From: Alphaproteobacteria bacterium CG_4_10_14_0_8_um_filter_53_9 | GTDB lineage: Bacteria > Pseudomonadota > Alphaproteobacteria > UBA2136 > UBA6156 | DNA: 36,890 bases | NCBI GenBank assembly: GCA_002791805.1 | Contig: PFND01000004.1 | Span: forward strand, 1-36,890 | Direction of reading: 5' to 3' | Shown: positions 1 to 7,310 of the stretch, one piece after another | Layout of the letters: each line of letters begins with the position of its first letter | Position numbering within the stretch: position 1 is the first letter of the stretch | Notes under the pieces: model-generated | The model's database searches: none | Seen by the model: only the letters and a program-made list of their open reading frames with translations | What the model was told of the DNA's origin: nothing | Program-made: the position numbers and the translations under genes

Positions 1-1
1 C

Positions 2-193
2 CGCGAGGCGTTTTTAGGCCAGCCTCATGAGCTGAAGGCCCGCGTTGTTTTTGGCCATACGACCTTTGATGAGCCTCTGGTAGACGATGACCGTATTGGT
101 TTGGATACACGGGCTTATCAATCCGGAAAGCTGACCTGCGGGGTTTTTGAGGGCGCTGATGTGCGCTTTTTACAGACGGGACGCGGGCGATGA
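2..193 (+). CDS. Metallophosphatase (serine/threonine phosphatase-like), C-terminal end only
   Basis: Partial gene entering from the left edge; 63 residues and a TGA stop are visible. The reading frame contains VFGHTTFDEP, then DDRIGLDTRAY and GKLTCGVFEG, which is the usual end of calcineurin-like metallophosphatases related to bacterial Ser/Thr protein phosphatase 1: the GHT histidine is a metal ligand, and the later segments form the last beta strands (commonly IDTGAY..G.LT). The stop overlaps the ATG of the following sugar transferase (ATGA at 190-193), so the two are translationally coupled. The N-terminal metal-binding motifs lie outside the window, so substrate (phosphoprotein or other phosphoester) cannot be judged. 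Confidence 0.75.
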   Translation, partial: REAFLGQPHELKARVVFGHTTFDEPLVDDDRIGLDTRAYQSGKLTCGVFEGADVRFLQTGRGR

Positions 194-888
194 CGAGCCG
201 CTTTTTTGCCTGGGCCCTGGTAAAAGACAGACGCGATTTTGCCCCCCCGACCTCCCCTGCTTTTCCTAAACCCTTGAATGGCCGCAGCCTGATGGTAAAG
301 CGCGCGGTGGACGTGGTGCTGAGCAGTTTGAGTTTATTTTTTTTATTGCCTGTTTTTATCCTGATTGCCCTTTTAATTAAAGCCACGAGTCGTGGCCCCG
401 TTTTGTTTACACAGGCGCGTGCCGGCTATCATGATGAGCCGTTTCATATGCTTAAATTCCGGAGCATGCGTGACGGTGTGGCCCCCTTTTTGGATGAGAA
501 CGGAAAAGAAAAACAGGCCTCTAAAAAAGACCCCCGCGTTACCCCGTTTGGCCGCTTTTTACGGCGCACAAGTTTGGATGAAATACCCCAGCTTATTAAC
601 GTGTTGCGCGGCGAGATGAGCCTTGTGGGCCCCCGCCCCCATGTGCCCAGCCACAACCGCTACTACGAAGAGATGATTGACCGCTATGCCAGCCGCCACA
701 AAATGCGCCCCGGCATGACAGGCTGGGCCCAGCTGAACGGCCTGCGCGGCGAAACCGACACCGTGGATAAAATGGCCAGACGCGTGGCATGTGATATCTG
801 GTATGCCGAAAACTGGAGTTTGCTGCTGGATATGCGCATTTTGCTGCTGACGCCGCTGGTGGTGCTTTTTCAGCGAGGGGCTTATTAA
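190..888 (+). CDS. Undecaprenyl-phosphate sugar phosphotransferase (bacterial sugar transferase family)
   Basis: 232 residues. Family members move a sugar-1-phosphate from a nucleotide sugar to undecaprenyl phosphate at the inner membrane, the first step of exopolysaccharide or O-antigen units. Seen: a basic stretch (KRAVDVV) followed by one hydrophobic segment (about residues 40-65), then the catalytic domain with [56 protein letters not shown] and [15 protein letters not shown], all in family order. The length fits the short class that has only the C-terminal catalytic half of WbaP/WcaJ-type proteins. It overlaps the phosphatase stop by four bases and ends just before a strong hairpin. The sugar used cannot be read from the sequence. 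Confidence 0.93.
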   Translation: MTSRFFAWALVKDRRDFAPPTSPAFPKPLNGRSLMVKRAVDVVLSSLSLFFLLPVFILIALLIKATSRGPVLFTQARAGYHDEPFHMLKFRSMRDGVAPFLDENGKEKQASKKDPRVTPFGRFLRRTSLDEIPQLINVLRGEMSLVGPRPHVPSHNRYYEEMIDRYASRHKMRPGMTGWAQLNGLRGETDTVDKMARRVACDIWYAENWSLLLDMRILLLTPLVVLFQRGAY

Positions 889-891
889 ACG

Positions 892-935
892 CAAACCGCC
901 GCCCCTTGTGAACCAAGGGGCGGCGGTTTGTTACG
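892..935 (+). terminator. Strong hairpin terminator between convergent genes
   Basis: A perfect 17-bp stem (892-908 with 914-930) with a 5-base loop lies four bases after the sugar transferase stop. It is rich in G+C (CCGCCGCCCC) and flanked by short A/T stretches rather than a long T run. It separates this gene from the convergent minus-strand gene ending at 952 and could act in both directions. Confidence 0.8.
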
Positions 936-951
936 CGGCGGCCTGCCGAAG

Positions 952-1449
952 TTATGCGGCCTGTTTCTCTTTTTGCCGGGCGAAGCGTTCCAGAAAGAGG
1001 CTTGGATCTTCGTAGACTGGATAGCCCGCTTTTATATCCGCTTCTCTCTCATCAAAGAGCGCCAAAAGAGTATTGCGCGCTGAGAAGTAGGCAATGCCGC
1101 CAAAGCATCCAAACCGATAGCCGTCCATGAGTATTTTTTCCATAACGGAATATTCTTCTGGCGGGACGACCCGGATCGTCTCCAAGGAAAGGCTGTACCT
1201 CTCTGTAAAGCCCTTTGGTGTGACGAAATCTATCGCTCCTTGCTCACTTTTTGCATCATCATAGATACGTGAGCACGTGCGGTTATGCCGCAGGCCGCGT
1301 GTGCCTTTGGGGAAGGTGATATCCACCTTTGTGCCATCGTAGCTCCAGATTTCGATGTTTGTGAGAGCTTCGACGAGTTCCACTGCCGGGCGATCTGCAC
1401 GCGGGAGATGGCGCGGGGGCAAGTAGGTGTTGACAGGTGTACCCATCAT
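952..1449 (-). CDS. Hypothetical protein, 165 aa
   Basis: I do not recognise this protein. The track ORF begins with a TTG at 1467, but AAAAGGAA sits about 7 bases before the ATG-ATG pair at 1449-1444, so I place the start at 1449 (MMGTPVNTY). Visible features: a proline/arginine-rich start (LPPRHLPRADRP), a beta-rich middle (NIEIWSYDGTKVDITFPKG), then SLSLETIRVVPPEEY and a small glycine/aromatic segment (YRFGCFGGIAYF), and a charged C-terminus. There is no signal peptide or membrane span, so it is probably cytoplasmic. It is monocistronic, convergent with the sugar transferase. Codon use is like the neighbours, so it is likely a real gene. Confidence 0.7.
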   Translation of the reverse strand: MMGTPVNTYLPPRHLPRADRPAVELVEALTNIEIWSYDGTKVDITFPKGTRGLRHNRTCSRIYDDAKSEQGAIDFVTPKGFTERYSLSLETIRVVPPEEYSVMEKILMDGYRFGCFGGIAYFSARNTLLALFDEREADIKAGYPVYEDPSLFLERFARQKEKQAA

Positions 1450-1563
1450 GCTGGAATTCCTTTTCAAAACGAGAAGATGGTTCGCCCTTGATGCCGGGCC
1501 GGCAATGCTTATAACAGGCTACTTTGTATGCTTATTTGGGTTTTTTGACAAGAGGACATGAAG

Positions 1564-1589
1564 AAGGCGCCCCGAGAGGCGCCTTTTTG
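1564..1589. terminator. Hairpin terminator
   Basis: AAGGCGCC (1564-1571) pairs perfectly with GGCGCCTT (1578-1585) around a CCGAGA loop. The plus strand continues with TTTTT, the minus strand with TTCTTC. Placed after the minus-strand 25-residue peptide gene, it ends that transcript; the better T run on the plus strand leaves its main direction uncertain. Confidence 0.65.
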
Positions 1590-1606
1590 TTTCAAACGGA
1601 GGCCCT

Positions 1607-1684
1607 TCAGATGAAGAGCATTGCGCCGACCATAATGAAGGCGGCGGCGATGAGCAGAGCGTTAAGCCCTTGCGTATAAGCCAT
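1607..1684 (-). CDS. Small hydrophobic membrane peptide, 25 aa
   Basis: Too short for the ORF track. The minus strand reads MAYTQGLNALLIAAAFIMVGAMLFI and stops at TGA. It has a very good ribosome site (GGGGAGG, about 7 bases before ATG), a single hydrophobic helix over nearly its whole length, and a hairpin terminator 18 bases after the stop, so it looks like a complete single-gene transcription unit. A plausible promoter lies upstream (TTGCAA, 16 bases, TAAAAA). Single-span peptides of this size often act as regulators or accessory subunits of membrane complexes, but nothing here says which. The alternative plus-strand mini-ORF at about 1611 has a weaker case. Confidence 0.6.
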   Translation of the reverse strand: MAYTQGLNALLIAAAFIMVGAMLFI

Positions 1685-1847
1685 TTGGTTTCCTCCCCTA
1701 GTGGCTCGTTTAGTTTCGAAGTTATTTTTAGCGTATCCAGCCCCCGTTGCAATATAAATATTTCTATTATCTTTCATGCATTTATTGGCATATCTTTATT
1801 TTTGTGTGCTTTTTAGGTATCACCCCCGTTATTTTGGGCAAAAAGGG

Positions 1848-1876
1848 TTGATTTTTGGGGGCGGATGTGGTTTACA
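1848..1876 (+). promoter_or_regulatory. Possible promoter of the rpsF operon
   Basis: TTGATT at 1848-1853 and TTTACA at 1871-1876 are separated by 17 bases. The -10 match is modest. It would give a leader of about 80 bases before rpsF. Confidence 0.35.
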
Positions 1877-1884
1877 CACACCTG

Positions 1885-1962
1885 AATGGCGGGGTTTTTT
1901 ACCCGCGCTGCTCCTTGCCGGGGGATGAACCCCCTGCTGGTAACCCAAAAGGAATAGATAAA
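1885..1962 (+). promoter_or_regulatory. Structured 5' leader of rpsF (possible S6:S18 autoregulatory site)
   Basis: The leader contains a hairpin GGGGG-ATGAA-CCCCC (1920-1934) followed by GCTGG, about 30 bases before the rpsF ATG. Ribosomal protein leaders that bind the S6:S18 complex are known to lie at this place in the rpsF operon of many bacteria. I cannot confirm the conserved residues of that motif by eye, so the regulatory assignment is inferred from position and structure. Confidence 0.35.
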
Positions 1963-2319
1963 ATGTCTCTTTACGAGCTGACCTTTATTGTACGCCCCGA
2001 CGTGCCCACCACTCAGGTGGAAACCGTGCTGGGCCGCGTGCAGGACTTTGTGAAAAAAGCCAAAGGTAAAGTCAACAAAACCGAGCAATGGGGCCTGCGC
2101 ACCCTTGCCTACCCTATCAAAAAACACACCCGTGGTTACTACACCTATGTGGGCCTGAACATGGACGGCGACGCCATCCGTGATCTGGAGCGTCAACTGG
2201 AGCTTTCTGACGATGTTATCCGTTACTTGACGGTGGCTATTGATGAGCTCTCCAAAGAGCCGACCCAGATGATGAAGGCGAAAAACCGCGCGGCGGTTGA
2301 AGAAGACTTCTCCCTGTAA
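1963..2319 (+). CDS. rpsF: 30S ribosomal protein S6
   Basis: 118 residues. S6 binds the central domain of 16S rRNA as a heterodimer with S18, encoded next. Seen: MSLYELTFIVRPD at the start, LAYPIKKHTRGYYTYV in the middle (the conserved YPI.K...G.Y strand) and LELSDDVIRYLTVAID, all standard S6 motifs. The track ORF is extended 36 codons upstream; the true start is the ATG at 1963, preceded by AAAAGGAA and matching the family start. It lacks a long acidic C-terminal tail. rpsR follows after 25 bases and rplI after that, the classic S6-S18-L9 operon. Confidence 0.96.
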   Translation: MSLYELTFIVRPDVPTTQVETVLGRVQDFVKKAKGKVNKTEQWGLRTLAYPIKKHTRGYYTYVGLNMDGDAIRDLERQLELSDDVIRYLTVAIDELSKEPTQMMKAKNRAAVEEDFSL

Positions 2320-2344
2320 ACGACACACATAAAGGATTAAGACT

Positions 2345-2782
2345 ATGGCTATGGAAAACCCCACAAAAGGTCGTAAACGCCGCGAAGACGGTGACCGCCC
2401 CGAGCGCGACCGGTTTGCAAACGACCGCTACACCCCCAAACTTCTGGGTAAATCTTACTTTCAGCGCAAAAAAGGTTGCCCCTTTTCTGGCCCGAAAGCC
2501 CCGAAAATTGACTACAAAGACGTGCGCCTTCTCCAGCGTTATGTGAGCGAATACGGCAAAATTTTGCCCCGCCACCTCTCTGGCGTATGCGCCGGCAAAC
2601 AACGCGAGCTGGCCACGGCCATCAAACGCGCCCGCATGCTGGCTTTGATGCCTTTTGCCGGTAAGCTTGATTTTGGTCGCCCCCCCCGCACCGCCGCCAC
2701 CATGGCCCAGCGCCCCGGTGGACGCCCCGGCATGAACCGTAGCAGCACCCCCGCTGCTACACCCGAAACAGCCGCTGAATAA
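2345..2782 (+). CDS. rpsR: 30S ribosomal protein S18, with long N- and C-terminal extensions
   Basis: 145 residues, whereas S18 is usually about 75-95. The core lies roughly at residues 40-105: [32 protein letters not shown] and the basic [16 protein letters not shown]. In front is a charged segment ([17 protein letters not shown]); behind is a glycine/proline/alanine tail ([23 protein letters not shown]). Tails of this type are probably disordered and may contact rRNA or neighbouring proteins. The ribosome site AAGGATT precedes the ATG at 2345. rplI starts 11 bases after the stop. Confidence 0.95.
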   Translation: MAMENPTKGRKRREDGDRPERDRFANDRYTPKLLGKSYFQRKKGCPFSGPKAPKIDYKDVRLLQRYVSEYGKILPRHLSGVCAGKQRELATAIKRARMLALMPFAGKLDFGRPPRTAATMAQRPGGRPGMNRSSTPAATPETAAE

Positions 2783-2793
2783 GGAGACTGACC

Positions 2794-3255
2794 ATGAGCA
2801 ACATGAATGTGATTCTGGTAGAAAGCGTACAGGGCGTCGGTTCTGTAGGCCAAGAAGTGGCTGTGAAAGCGGGTTTTGCCCGTAACTTCCTCCTGCCCCG
2901 TGAAAAGGCCGTGATTGCCAATGCCGCCAACCGCGCCAAGGTTGACGCTGACCGCAAAGAGCTGGAAGCCAAAAATGCCGAAGCTAAAAAAGCTGCGGAA
3001 AAAGAATCGGCCAAGTACAAAGACCTGACCGTGGTGATGCAAAAGCTCTCCAGCGAGACCGGCCAGCTTTACGGCAGCATTAAAGCCCGCGACATTGCGA
3101 CCGAGCTTGCCGCCAAAAACCTGACCGTAGATGCCGGGCATATCCTTATCGGTAGCCCTATCCGCACTGTGGATGAGCACATTGTTAAAGTTGTGCTTCA
3201 CCCTGAGGTGATTGTCTCCGTTAAGGTGATTGTGGAACGCCAAAGCAACCAGTAG
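2794..3255 (+). CDS. rplI: 50S ribosomal protein L9
   Basis: 153 residues, typical length. L9 binds 23S rRNA near the L1 stalk and helps keep reading frame. Seen: MNVILVESVQGVGSVGQEVAVKAGFARNFLLPREKAV, the conserved N-terminal rRNA-binding domain; the alanine/lysine-rich connecting helix (KNAEAKKAAEKESAKY); and the C-terminal domain with LYGSIKARDIA and the histidine segment VDEHIVKVVLHPEV. AAGGAG lies 7-8 bases before ATG at 2794. It is the last gene of the ribosomal operon, with a terminator 18 bases after the stop. Confidence 0.96.
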   Translation: MSNMNVILVESVQGVGSVGQEVAVKAGFARNFLLPREKAVIANAANRAKVDADRKELEAKNAEAKKAAEKESAKYKDLTVVMQKLSSETGQLYGSIKARDIATELAAKNLTVDAGHILIGSPIRTVDEHIVKVVLHPEVIVSVKVIVERQSNQ

Positions 3256-3273
3256 TTTGCTGGATGCCTACCC

Positions 3274-3297
3274 AAAGGAGCTTCGGCTCCTTTTTTT
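3274..3297 (+). terminator. Rho-independent terminator of the rpsF-rpsR-rplI operon
   Basis: AAAGGAGC and GCTCCTTT pair around a TTCG tetraloop and run into TTTTTTT, a textbook terminator. Confidence 0.93.
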
Positions 3298-3390
3298 GGG
3301 GTTGATTTATTTGGAGAATTTGCTAGGTTTGGAGGGTTAAACATTCCTCAGCTGGTGGTCAGGTGGGGGGATTATGGAGGACATACATAC

Positions 3391-3756
3391 ATGGCCGTTT
3401 CATCCAAACATCGGGAGCTTTCTCCCGCAAAAAAAGCCAAACGTCTGGCTTCTCTCAATAGCCAGCATGCCGAGGCCGATGCAGCACTGCTTGCCGAGCA
3501 AGCTCAGTTGCTCCCGGATGAGGCCAAAATCAAACGGCTGAAAGGGAAAAAGCTTGCCTGCAAGGACGAAATGGCGCGACTGGGTGGTACGACGACTGCA
3601 GCGCCGGGTGCGGGTATCGTTTCGCCTGCGGCTGAAGCTCCGGCAGCGAAGATGAGCCGCCGTCCGAATCTGCGTGTGGTTGAAGGATCGGCTCGGGCTG
3701 AATTTTCGCCTCATGCGACTAAGCCTTCCGTCGCGTATACGCGCGCGGGCGGCTGA
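3391..3756 (+). CDS. Small protein with a DUF465/YdcH-like segment
   Basis: 121 residues from the ATG at 3391, chosen because GGAGG precedes it; the track start at 3355 lies in the leader. Residues about 19-64 (LNSQHAEADAALL...PDEAKIKRLKGKKLACKDEMARL) follow the pattern of the short helical-hairpin family DUF465 (YdcH): H..ld....L....d...i..LK..KL..KDE. The rest is an alanine/proline-rich linker (GTTTAAPGAGIVSPAAEAPAA) and a basic C-terminus. DUF465 proteins have no firm function. This copy is longer than the usual 60-75 residues because of the tail. It stands alone between two terminators. Confidence 0.65.
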   Translation: MAVSSKHRELSPAKKAKRLASLNSQHAEADAALLAEQAQLLPDEAKIKRLKGKKLACKDEMARLGGTTTAAPGAGIVSPAAEAPAAKMSRRPNLRVVEGSARAEFSPHATKPSVAYTRAGG

Positions 3757-3778
3757 TAATCTGACATTGATTTATACG

Positions 3779-3807
3779 GGGTCGGAGGATTTTTCCTCCG
3801 GCCCTTT
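3779..3807 (+). terminator. Likely terminator
   Basis: GGGTCGGAGGA (3779-3789) pairs with TCCTCCGGCCC (3794-3804) with one G-T wobble around TTTT, followed by TTT. The short T run makes it less certain. Confidence 0.6.
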
Positions 3808-3881
3808 GGCGTTTTCAAGGAGTTAGCAGGCTGGGGATAGATTGGGGGTTAAAAGCTGTGGGAAGGTTGCGGGGTGTGTGC

Positions 3882-3887
3882 TAGCTT
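3882..3887 (+). promoter_or_regulatory. -10-like box for leaderless dnaB message
   Basis: TAGCTT followed by exactly six bases and the ATG of dnaB, with no Shine-Dalgarno sequence. The same arrangement occurs before mlaE, rlmE and the O-antigen ligase gene. No good -35 is seen here. Confidence 0.4.
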
Positions 3888-3893
3888 CTTTTT

Positions 3894-5561
3894 ATGGTGA
3901 CCGAACAAGCTGATTTGCGTAAGGAAAACCCTGCCTGGGGAGGCGGGGACGCAAGCGCCGGCACCGATGGCGGAGGAAGCGCCCGGGACTCTGATACCAC
4001 TTCAGAGATGGTGGACCCTAACCTTGAGAGGCGGCCTGAGGGGGCTGCCTCTTCTTTATCTTCTTCTGTGCGCAATGTTGTTGCCTCATCTGCCCGTGCG
4101 CCGATGACGGCTGATGCCAACCGCCCCATGGCCGCCATGGCCCCCCACAGTGTGACCGCCGAGCAGGCTTTGCTGGGTTGCCTTATGGTCAACAACCGCC
4201 TTTATGACGACCTTGGCGGGGTTCTGCTTTCTTCTCATTTTTATGTGCCCTTGCATGCCGCTATTTTTGAAGCCCTTGATAAACTGATTAACCGCGGCCG
4301 CGAGGCGAACCCCATTACCCTGCGCGAACACCTGCGCGGGACGATTTATGACGACGAACAGGCTCTTCTCCCCCACCTGACAAGTATGTTTGAAAACGCG
4401 GGGTTATCCGGTGAAGTTAAGGGGTTGGCTGAAGTTATTCATACCACGTACCTTCAGCGCCAGCTGATGGTGCTGGCCGATGGCGCCCGCCAGCAGGCCC
4501 AGACCGCCCACCGCCACGATGAAGTGACCCAAGTGCTTGATGCCCTGAGTGGCGAGCTGTTTGCCCTTGCCGAGACCGGTGTGGGCACCAGCACTGTGCG
4601 CGGTTTGCGCGGGCCTTTGGTGGAAGTTATCCAGCGTGCCGAAGCCGCCAAGGCCGATGGCAGCGGGATTACGGGCGTTACCAGTGGCTTTGCCGACATT
4701 GACAGCCTGATTGGTGGCTGGCAAAAAAGCGACCTTGTGATTTTGGCCGCCCGCCCGAGTATGGGGAAAACGGCCCTTGCACTTAACCTTGCCGAGCATG
4801 CGGCGCGCAAAAAGCTTGAAGGGGGATCTAACGGTGCGGCGGTGGGCGTGTTCTCCCTCGAAATGGGTGCGGACCAGCTGGCGGCGCGTCTTCTTTCCTC
4901 CCGTGCGGGGGTGAGTGCGCACCAGCTTTCCAACGGTCAGCTTTCTTCTGCCGATTTTACCCGTATTACGGCGGCGGCGAACGACCTTGCGGAGCTTCCC
5001 CTTTATATTGATGACACACCGAACCTGAGCATTAACGCTTTGCGGAGCCGTGCGCGGCGCATGAAACGCCAATATGGTATCGGGTTTTTGATTGTCGACT
5101 ACTTGCAGCTGATGCAAGGAACCGGCAAATACGGCGACGGCAACCGCGTACAGGAAGTAAGCGAAATTTCTATGGGTCTTAAACAGATTGCGCGGGAGTT
5201 GCAGATTCCGGTGATTGCGCTTTCTCAGCTCTCCCGGGCTGTGGAATCTCGGGATAACAAGCGGCCCCAGCTTTCTGACCTGAGGGAAAGTGGAAGCATT
5301 GAGCAGGATGCTGACCTTGTGGTTTTTCTCTATCGTGAAGAATATTATTTACAGCGTCAGCTGGGGGCGGACGGCGGTGACGGCGATGAGAAATCTATGA
5401 AACAACAGGAACGGCTGGAACAGGTGCGCGGCAAGGCTGAAGTTCTTTTCGGTAAAAACCGTAAAGGCCCTACGGGCGTTGTACAGCTTATGTTCCATGG
5501 GGAGACGACCACTTTCCATAACTTTGCAGGGCCACGCGCTGACCCGAGTGACTACGAATAA
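3894..5561 (+). CDS. dnaB: Replicative DNA helicase DnaB
   Basis: 555 residues. DnaB is the hexameric 5'-3' helicase at the replication fork, loading primase. Seen: the N-terminal domain from about residue 85 (PHSVTAEQALLGCLM), the RecA-like domain with Walker A ARPSMGKTALALN at about 287, Walker B-type FLIVDYLQLM, VIALSQLSRAVESR, and LRESGSIEQDADLV. There is no intein. About 80 extra low-complexity residues (GGGDASAGTDGGGSA...) precede the usual start. The first ATG at 3894 has no ribosome site, but a TAGCTT box sits exactly 6 bases before it, suggesting a leaderless message that includes the extension. Linkage to rpsF-rpsR-rplI is common. Confidence 0.95.
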   Translation: MVTEQADLRKENPAWGGGDASAGTDGGGSARDSDTTSEMVDPNLERRPEGAASSLSSSVRNVVASSARAPMTADANRPMAAMAPHSVTAEQALLGCLMVNNRLYDDLGGVLLSSHFYVPLHAAIFEALDKLINRGREANPITLREHLRGTIYDDEQALLPHLTSMFENAGLSGEVKGLAEVIHTTYLQRQLMVLADGARQQAQTAHRHDEVTQVLDALSGELFALAETGVGTSTVRGLRGPLVEVIQRAEAAKADGSGITGVTSGFADIDSLIGGWQKSDLVILAARPSMGKTALALNLAEHAARKKLEGGSNGAAVGVFSLEMGADQLAARLLSSRAGVSAHQLSNGQLSSADFTRITAAANDLAELPLYIDDTPNLSINALRSRARRMKRQYGIGFLIVDYLQLMQGTGKYGDGNRVQEVSEISMGLKQIARELQIPVIALSQLSRAVESRDNKRPQLSDLRESGSIEQDADLVVFLYREEYYLQRQLGADGGDGDEKSMKQQERLEQVRGKAEVLFGKNRKGPTGVVQLMFHGETTTFHNFAGPRADPSDYE

Positions 5562-5571
5562 GCTGTGCTTT

Positions 5572-5595
5572 GCCTGCACTTCATGTGGGCTTTTT
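5572..5595 (+). terminator. Probable dnaB terminator
   Basis: GCCTGCA and TGTGGGC pair (two G-T wobbles) around CTTCA and lead into TTTTT. Confidence 0.55.
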
Positions 5596-5652
5596 GAGCA
5601 ACATATCGCCCCACGGATGGCCGCAAAAAGAGCAGATAAGTTTTTGGGGCGC

Positions 5653-5680
5653 TTGTGATTTTTACGATTTTTGTTAGGGT
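5653..5680 (+). promoter_or_regulatory. Promoter of the mla operon (leaderless)
   Basis: TTGTGA (5653-5658), 16-base spacer, TAGGGT (5675-5680), then six bases to the mlaE ATG. There is no ribosome site, so the message probably begins at or next to the start codon. Confidence 0.5.
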
Positions 5681-5686
5681 GCTTTC

Positions 5687-6478
5687 ATGAGCTTTTCTGG
5701 TGCCCTTCTCTCTCCTGCGTCTTCTCTTGGGCGGGTGGTGATGACTTTTGTGCAGGAATGCGGTGCTATCTCTCTATTTTTCATGACATTTATTCGTCAT
5801 ACACTGGGCTTTTCTTCTATGCATGGACAGTTTGCCAAACAGGCGGAATTTGTGGGCTGGCAATCTCTCCCCATTGTTTTACTGACCGCCTTTTTTACGG
5901 GAGGTGTTCTCGCCCTGCAAAGCTACGCCGGCTTTGACAATGCTGTGCTGGCGGGTGGCCAAGTACCTAAGGTGGTGGCCCTGAGCATGCTGCGCGAGCT
6001 GGGCCCTGTGCTGGGTGCCCTTATGGTTGCCAGCCGCGTGGGCAGCGCCATGGCGGCCGAGCTTGGCACCATGCGTGTGACCGAACAGATTGATGCCCTG
6101 TACACCCTTGCGGTTAACCCTTTTAAATACCTTGTGATGCCCCGTATTCTCGCCTGTATGACCATGCTGCCCCTGCTGGTGATTTTGGCCAACCTGGTAG
6201 GGATTGTGGGTGGTTACCTTGTGAGTGTTCATATTCTTGGCCTCTCCGGCCACATGTACACCCAAAATGCTTATGCGGCGATTGGGAATGAAGATGTCAT
6301 TTTAGGCCTTGTGAAAGCTGTTATTTTTGGTGCCATTATTGGCCTGATGGCGACCTTCCACGGTTACAAAGCCGGCAACGGTGCTGCGGGTGTGGGCATG
6401 GCGACAACACGGGCGGTGGTTTATGCGGCGGTGGCGATTCTTATCTCTGACTATTTTATTACTGCATGGTTTGTTTAA
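5687..6478 (+). CDS. mlaE: Phospholipid/lipid-asymmetry ABC transporter permease MlaE
   Basis: 263 residues. MlaE is the inner-membrane permease of the Mla system, which moves phospholipids between the outer and inner membranes. Seen: an amphipathic start and about five or six hydrophobic segments, with the family hallmarks PIVLLTAFFTGGVLALQ, LRELGPVLGALMVASRVGSAMAAELGTMRVTEQIDAL (the conserved coupling loop contacting MlaF), and the MPRILACMTMLPLLVILAN helix. The ATPase gene follows after 9 bases and the MCE protein gene after that. mlaC and mlaB are not adjacent. The start has no ribosome site but a -10-like box 6 bases upstream. Confidence 0.94.
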   Translation: MSFSGALLSPASSLGRVVMTFVQECGAISLFFMTFIRHTLGFSSMHGQFAKQAEFVGWQSLPIVLLTAFFTGGVLALQSYAGFDNAVLAGGQVPKVVALSMLRELGPVLGALMVASRVGSAMAAELGTMRVTEQIDALYTLAVNPFKYLVMPRILACMTMLPLLVILANLVGIVGGYLVSVHILGLSGHMYTQNAYAAIGNEDVILGLVKAVIFGAIIGLMATFHGYKAGNGAAGVGMATTRAVVYAAVAILISDYFITAWFV

Positions 6479-6487
6479 GGAGAGAAA

Positions 6488-7246
6488 ATGCCTGAATCCA
6501 TCACCCTTAAGAATGTCTCCAAAAGTTTTGGCAGCAACCAGGTTTTGGTGAACGCCTCTTTGGATATTCCTGCCGGCAAGACAACCGTGATTTTGGGCGG
6601 GAGCGGAAGCGGAAAATCAGTTCTTCTCAAGTGCATTCTGGGCCTTATTCATGCGGACAGCGGCCTTATCAAATTTGGAGCTGAGAGCGTTTTGGATATG
6701 GACGAACCTGCCCGCATGGCCATGATGCGCAAGCTGGGTATGCTGTTTCAATCTGGCGCTTTGTTTGACAGCATGAGCGTTTGGGAAAATGTGGCCTTTG
6801 CCCTGCTGGAAGACGGCATGAAGCCCACTGAAGCCAAAGAGATTGCCATTACGAAACTGCGCCAAGTTGGCTTGCGCTCCGCTGTGGCGGATCTCTCCCC
6901 TGCTGAGCTTTCTGGCGGAATGAAAAAGCGCGCCGCCCTTGCCCGCGCGGTTTGCCACGAGCCCAGCGTTATTTTTTATGATGAGCCGACGACAGGGCTT
7001 GACCCCATTACATCTGATGTGATTAATGACCTTATTATTCAGCTTCAGGATGAGTATAAGGCCACCAGTGTTGTGATTACCCATGACATGCACACGGCCT
7101 TTAAAATTGCGGATAAGATGGCCTTTTTGTACAAAGGTTCGTTTTTATCCGATGGCGACCCCAAAGACTTTAAAGACAGCAAAAACCCCTATGTTGCCCA
7201 GTTTGTCGCAGGAAGCGCACAGGGCCCCATTGAAGCTGCGGTTTAG
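6488..7246 (+). CDS. mlaF: Mla ABC transporter ATP-binding protein MlaF
   Basis: 252 residues. It supplies ATP hydrolysis to the MlaE permease on the cytoplasmic side. Seen: Walker A GGSGSGKSVLLK, Q-loop GMLFQSGALFDSMSVWENVAF (the FQSGALFDS form is typical of MlaF), ABC signature LSGGMKKRAALARA, Walker B VIFYDEPTTGLDP and the switch histidine in VVITHDMHTAF. AAGGAG precedes the ATG by 6-7 bases. Translation follows mlaE closely, in the same operon. Confidence 0.95.
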   Translation: MPESITLKNVSKSFGSNQVLVNASLDIPAGKTTVILGGSGSGKSVLLKCILGLIHADSGLIKFGAESVLDMDEPARMAMMRKLGMLFQSGALFDSMSVWENVAFALLEDGMKPTEAKEIAITKLRQVGLRSAVADLSPAELSGGMKKRAALARAVCHEPSVIFYDEPTTGLDPITSDVINDLIIQLQDEYKATSVVITHDMHTAFKIADKMAFLYKGSFLSDGDPKDFKDSKNPYVAQFVAGSAQGPIEAAV

Positions 7247-7310
7247 GGGTAGGCAAACACATGTTTTTACGTCAAATTAACCTTCTAACGAGAACAAGGA
7301 CACAGACCTC

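Noticed and set aside
1611-1679. Plus-strand mini-ORF MKSIAPTIMKAAAMSRALSPCV with GGAGG ahead
   Set aside because: It is antisense to the hydrophobic 25-residue peptide, which has a better ribosome site and a more protein-like sequence.
1519-1752. 77-codon minus-strand ORF
   Set aside because: It overlaps, in another frame, the better supported 25-residue peptide and runs through a terminator hairpin.
2539-3243. 234-codon minus-strand ORF across rpsR and rplI
   Set aside because: Antisense to two certain ribosomal protein genes.
3894-5561. Intein within DnaB
   Set aside because: The Walker A and following motifs are continuous at normal spacing, so no intein is present.
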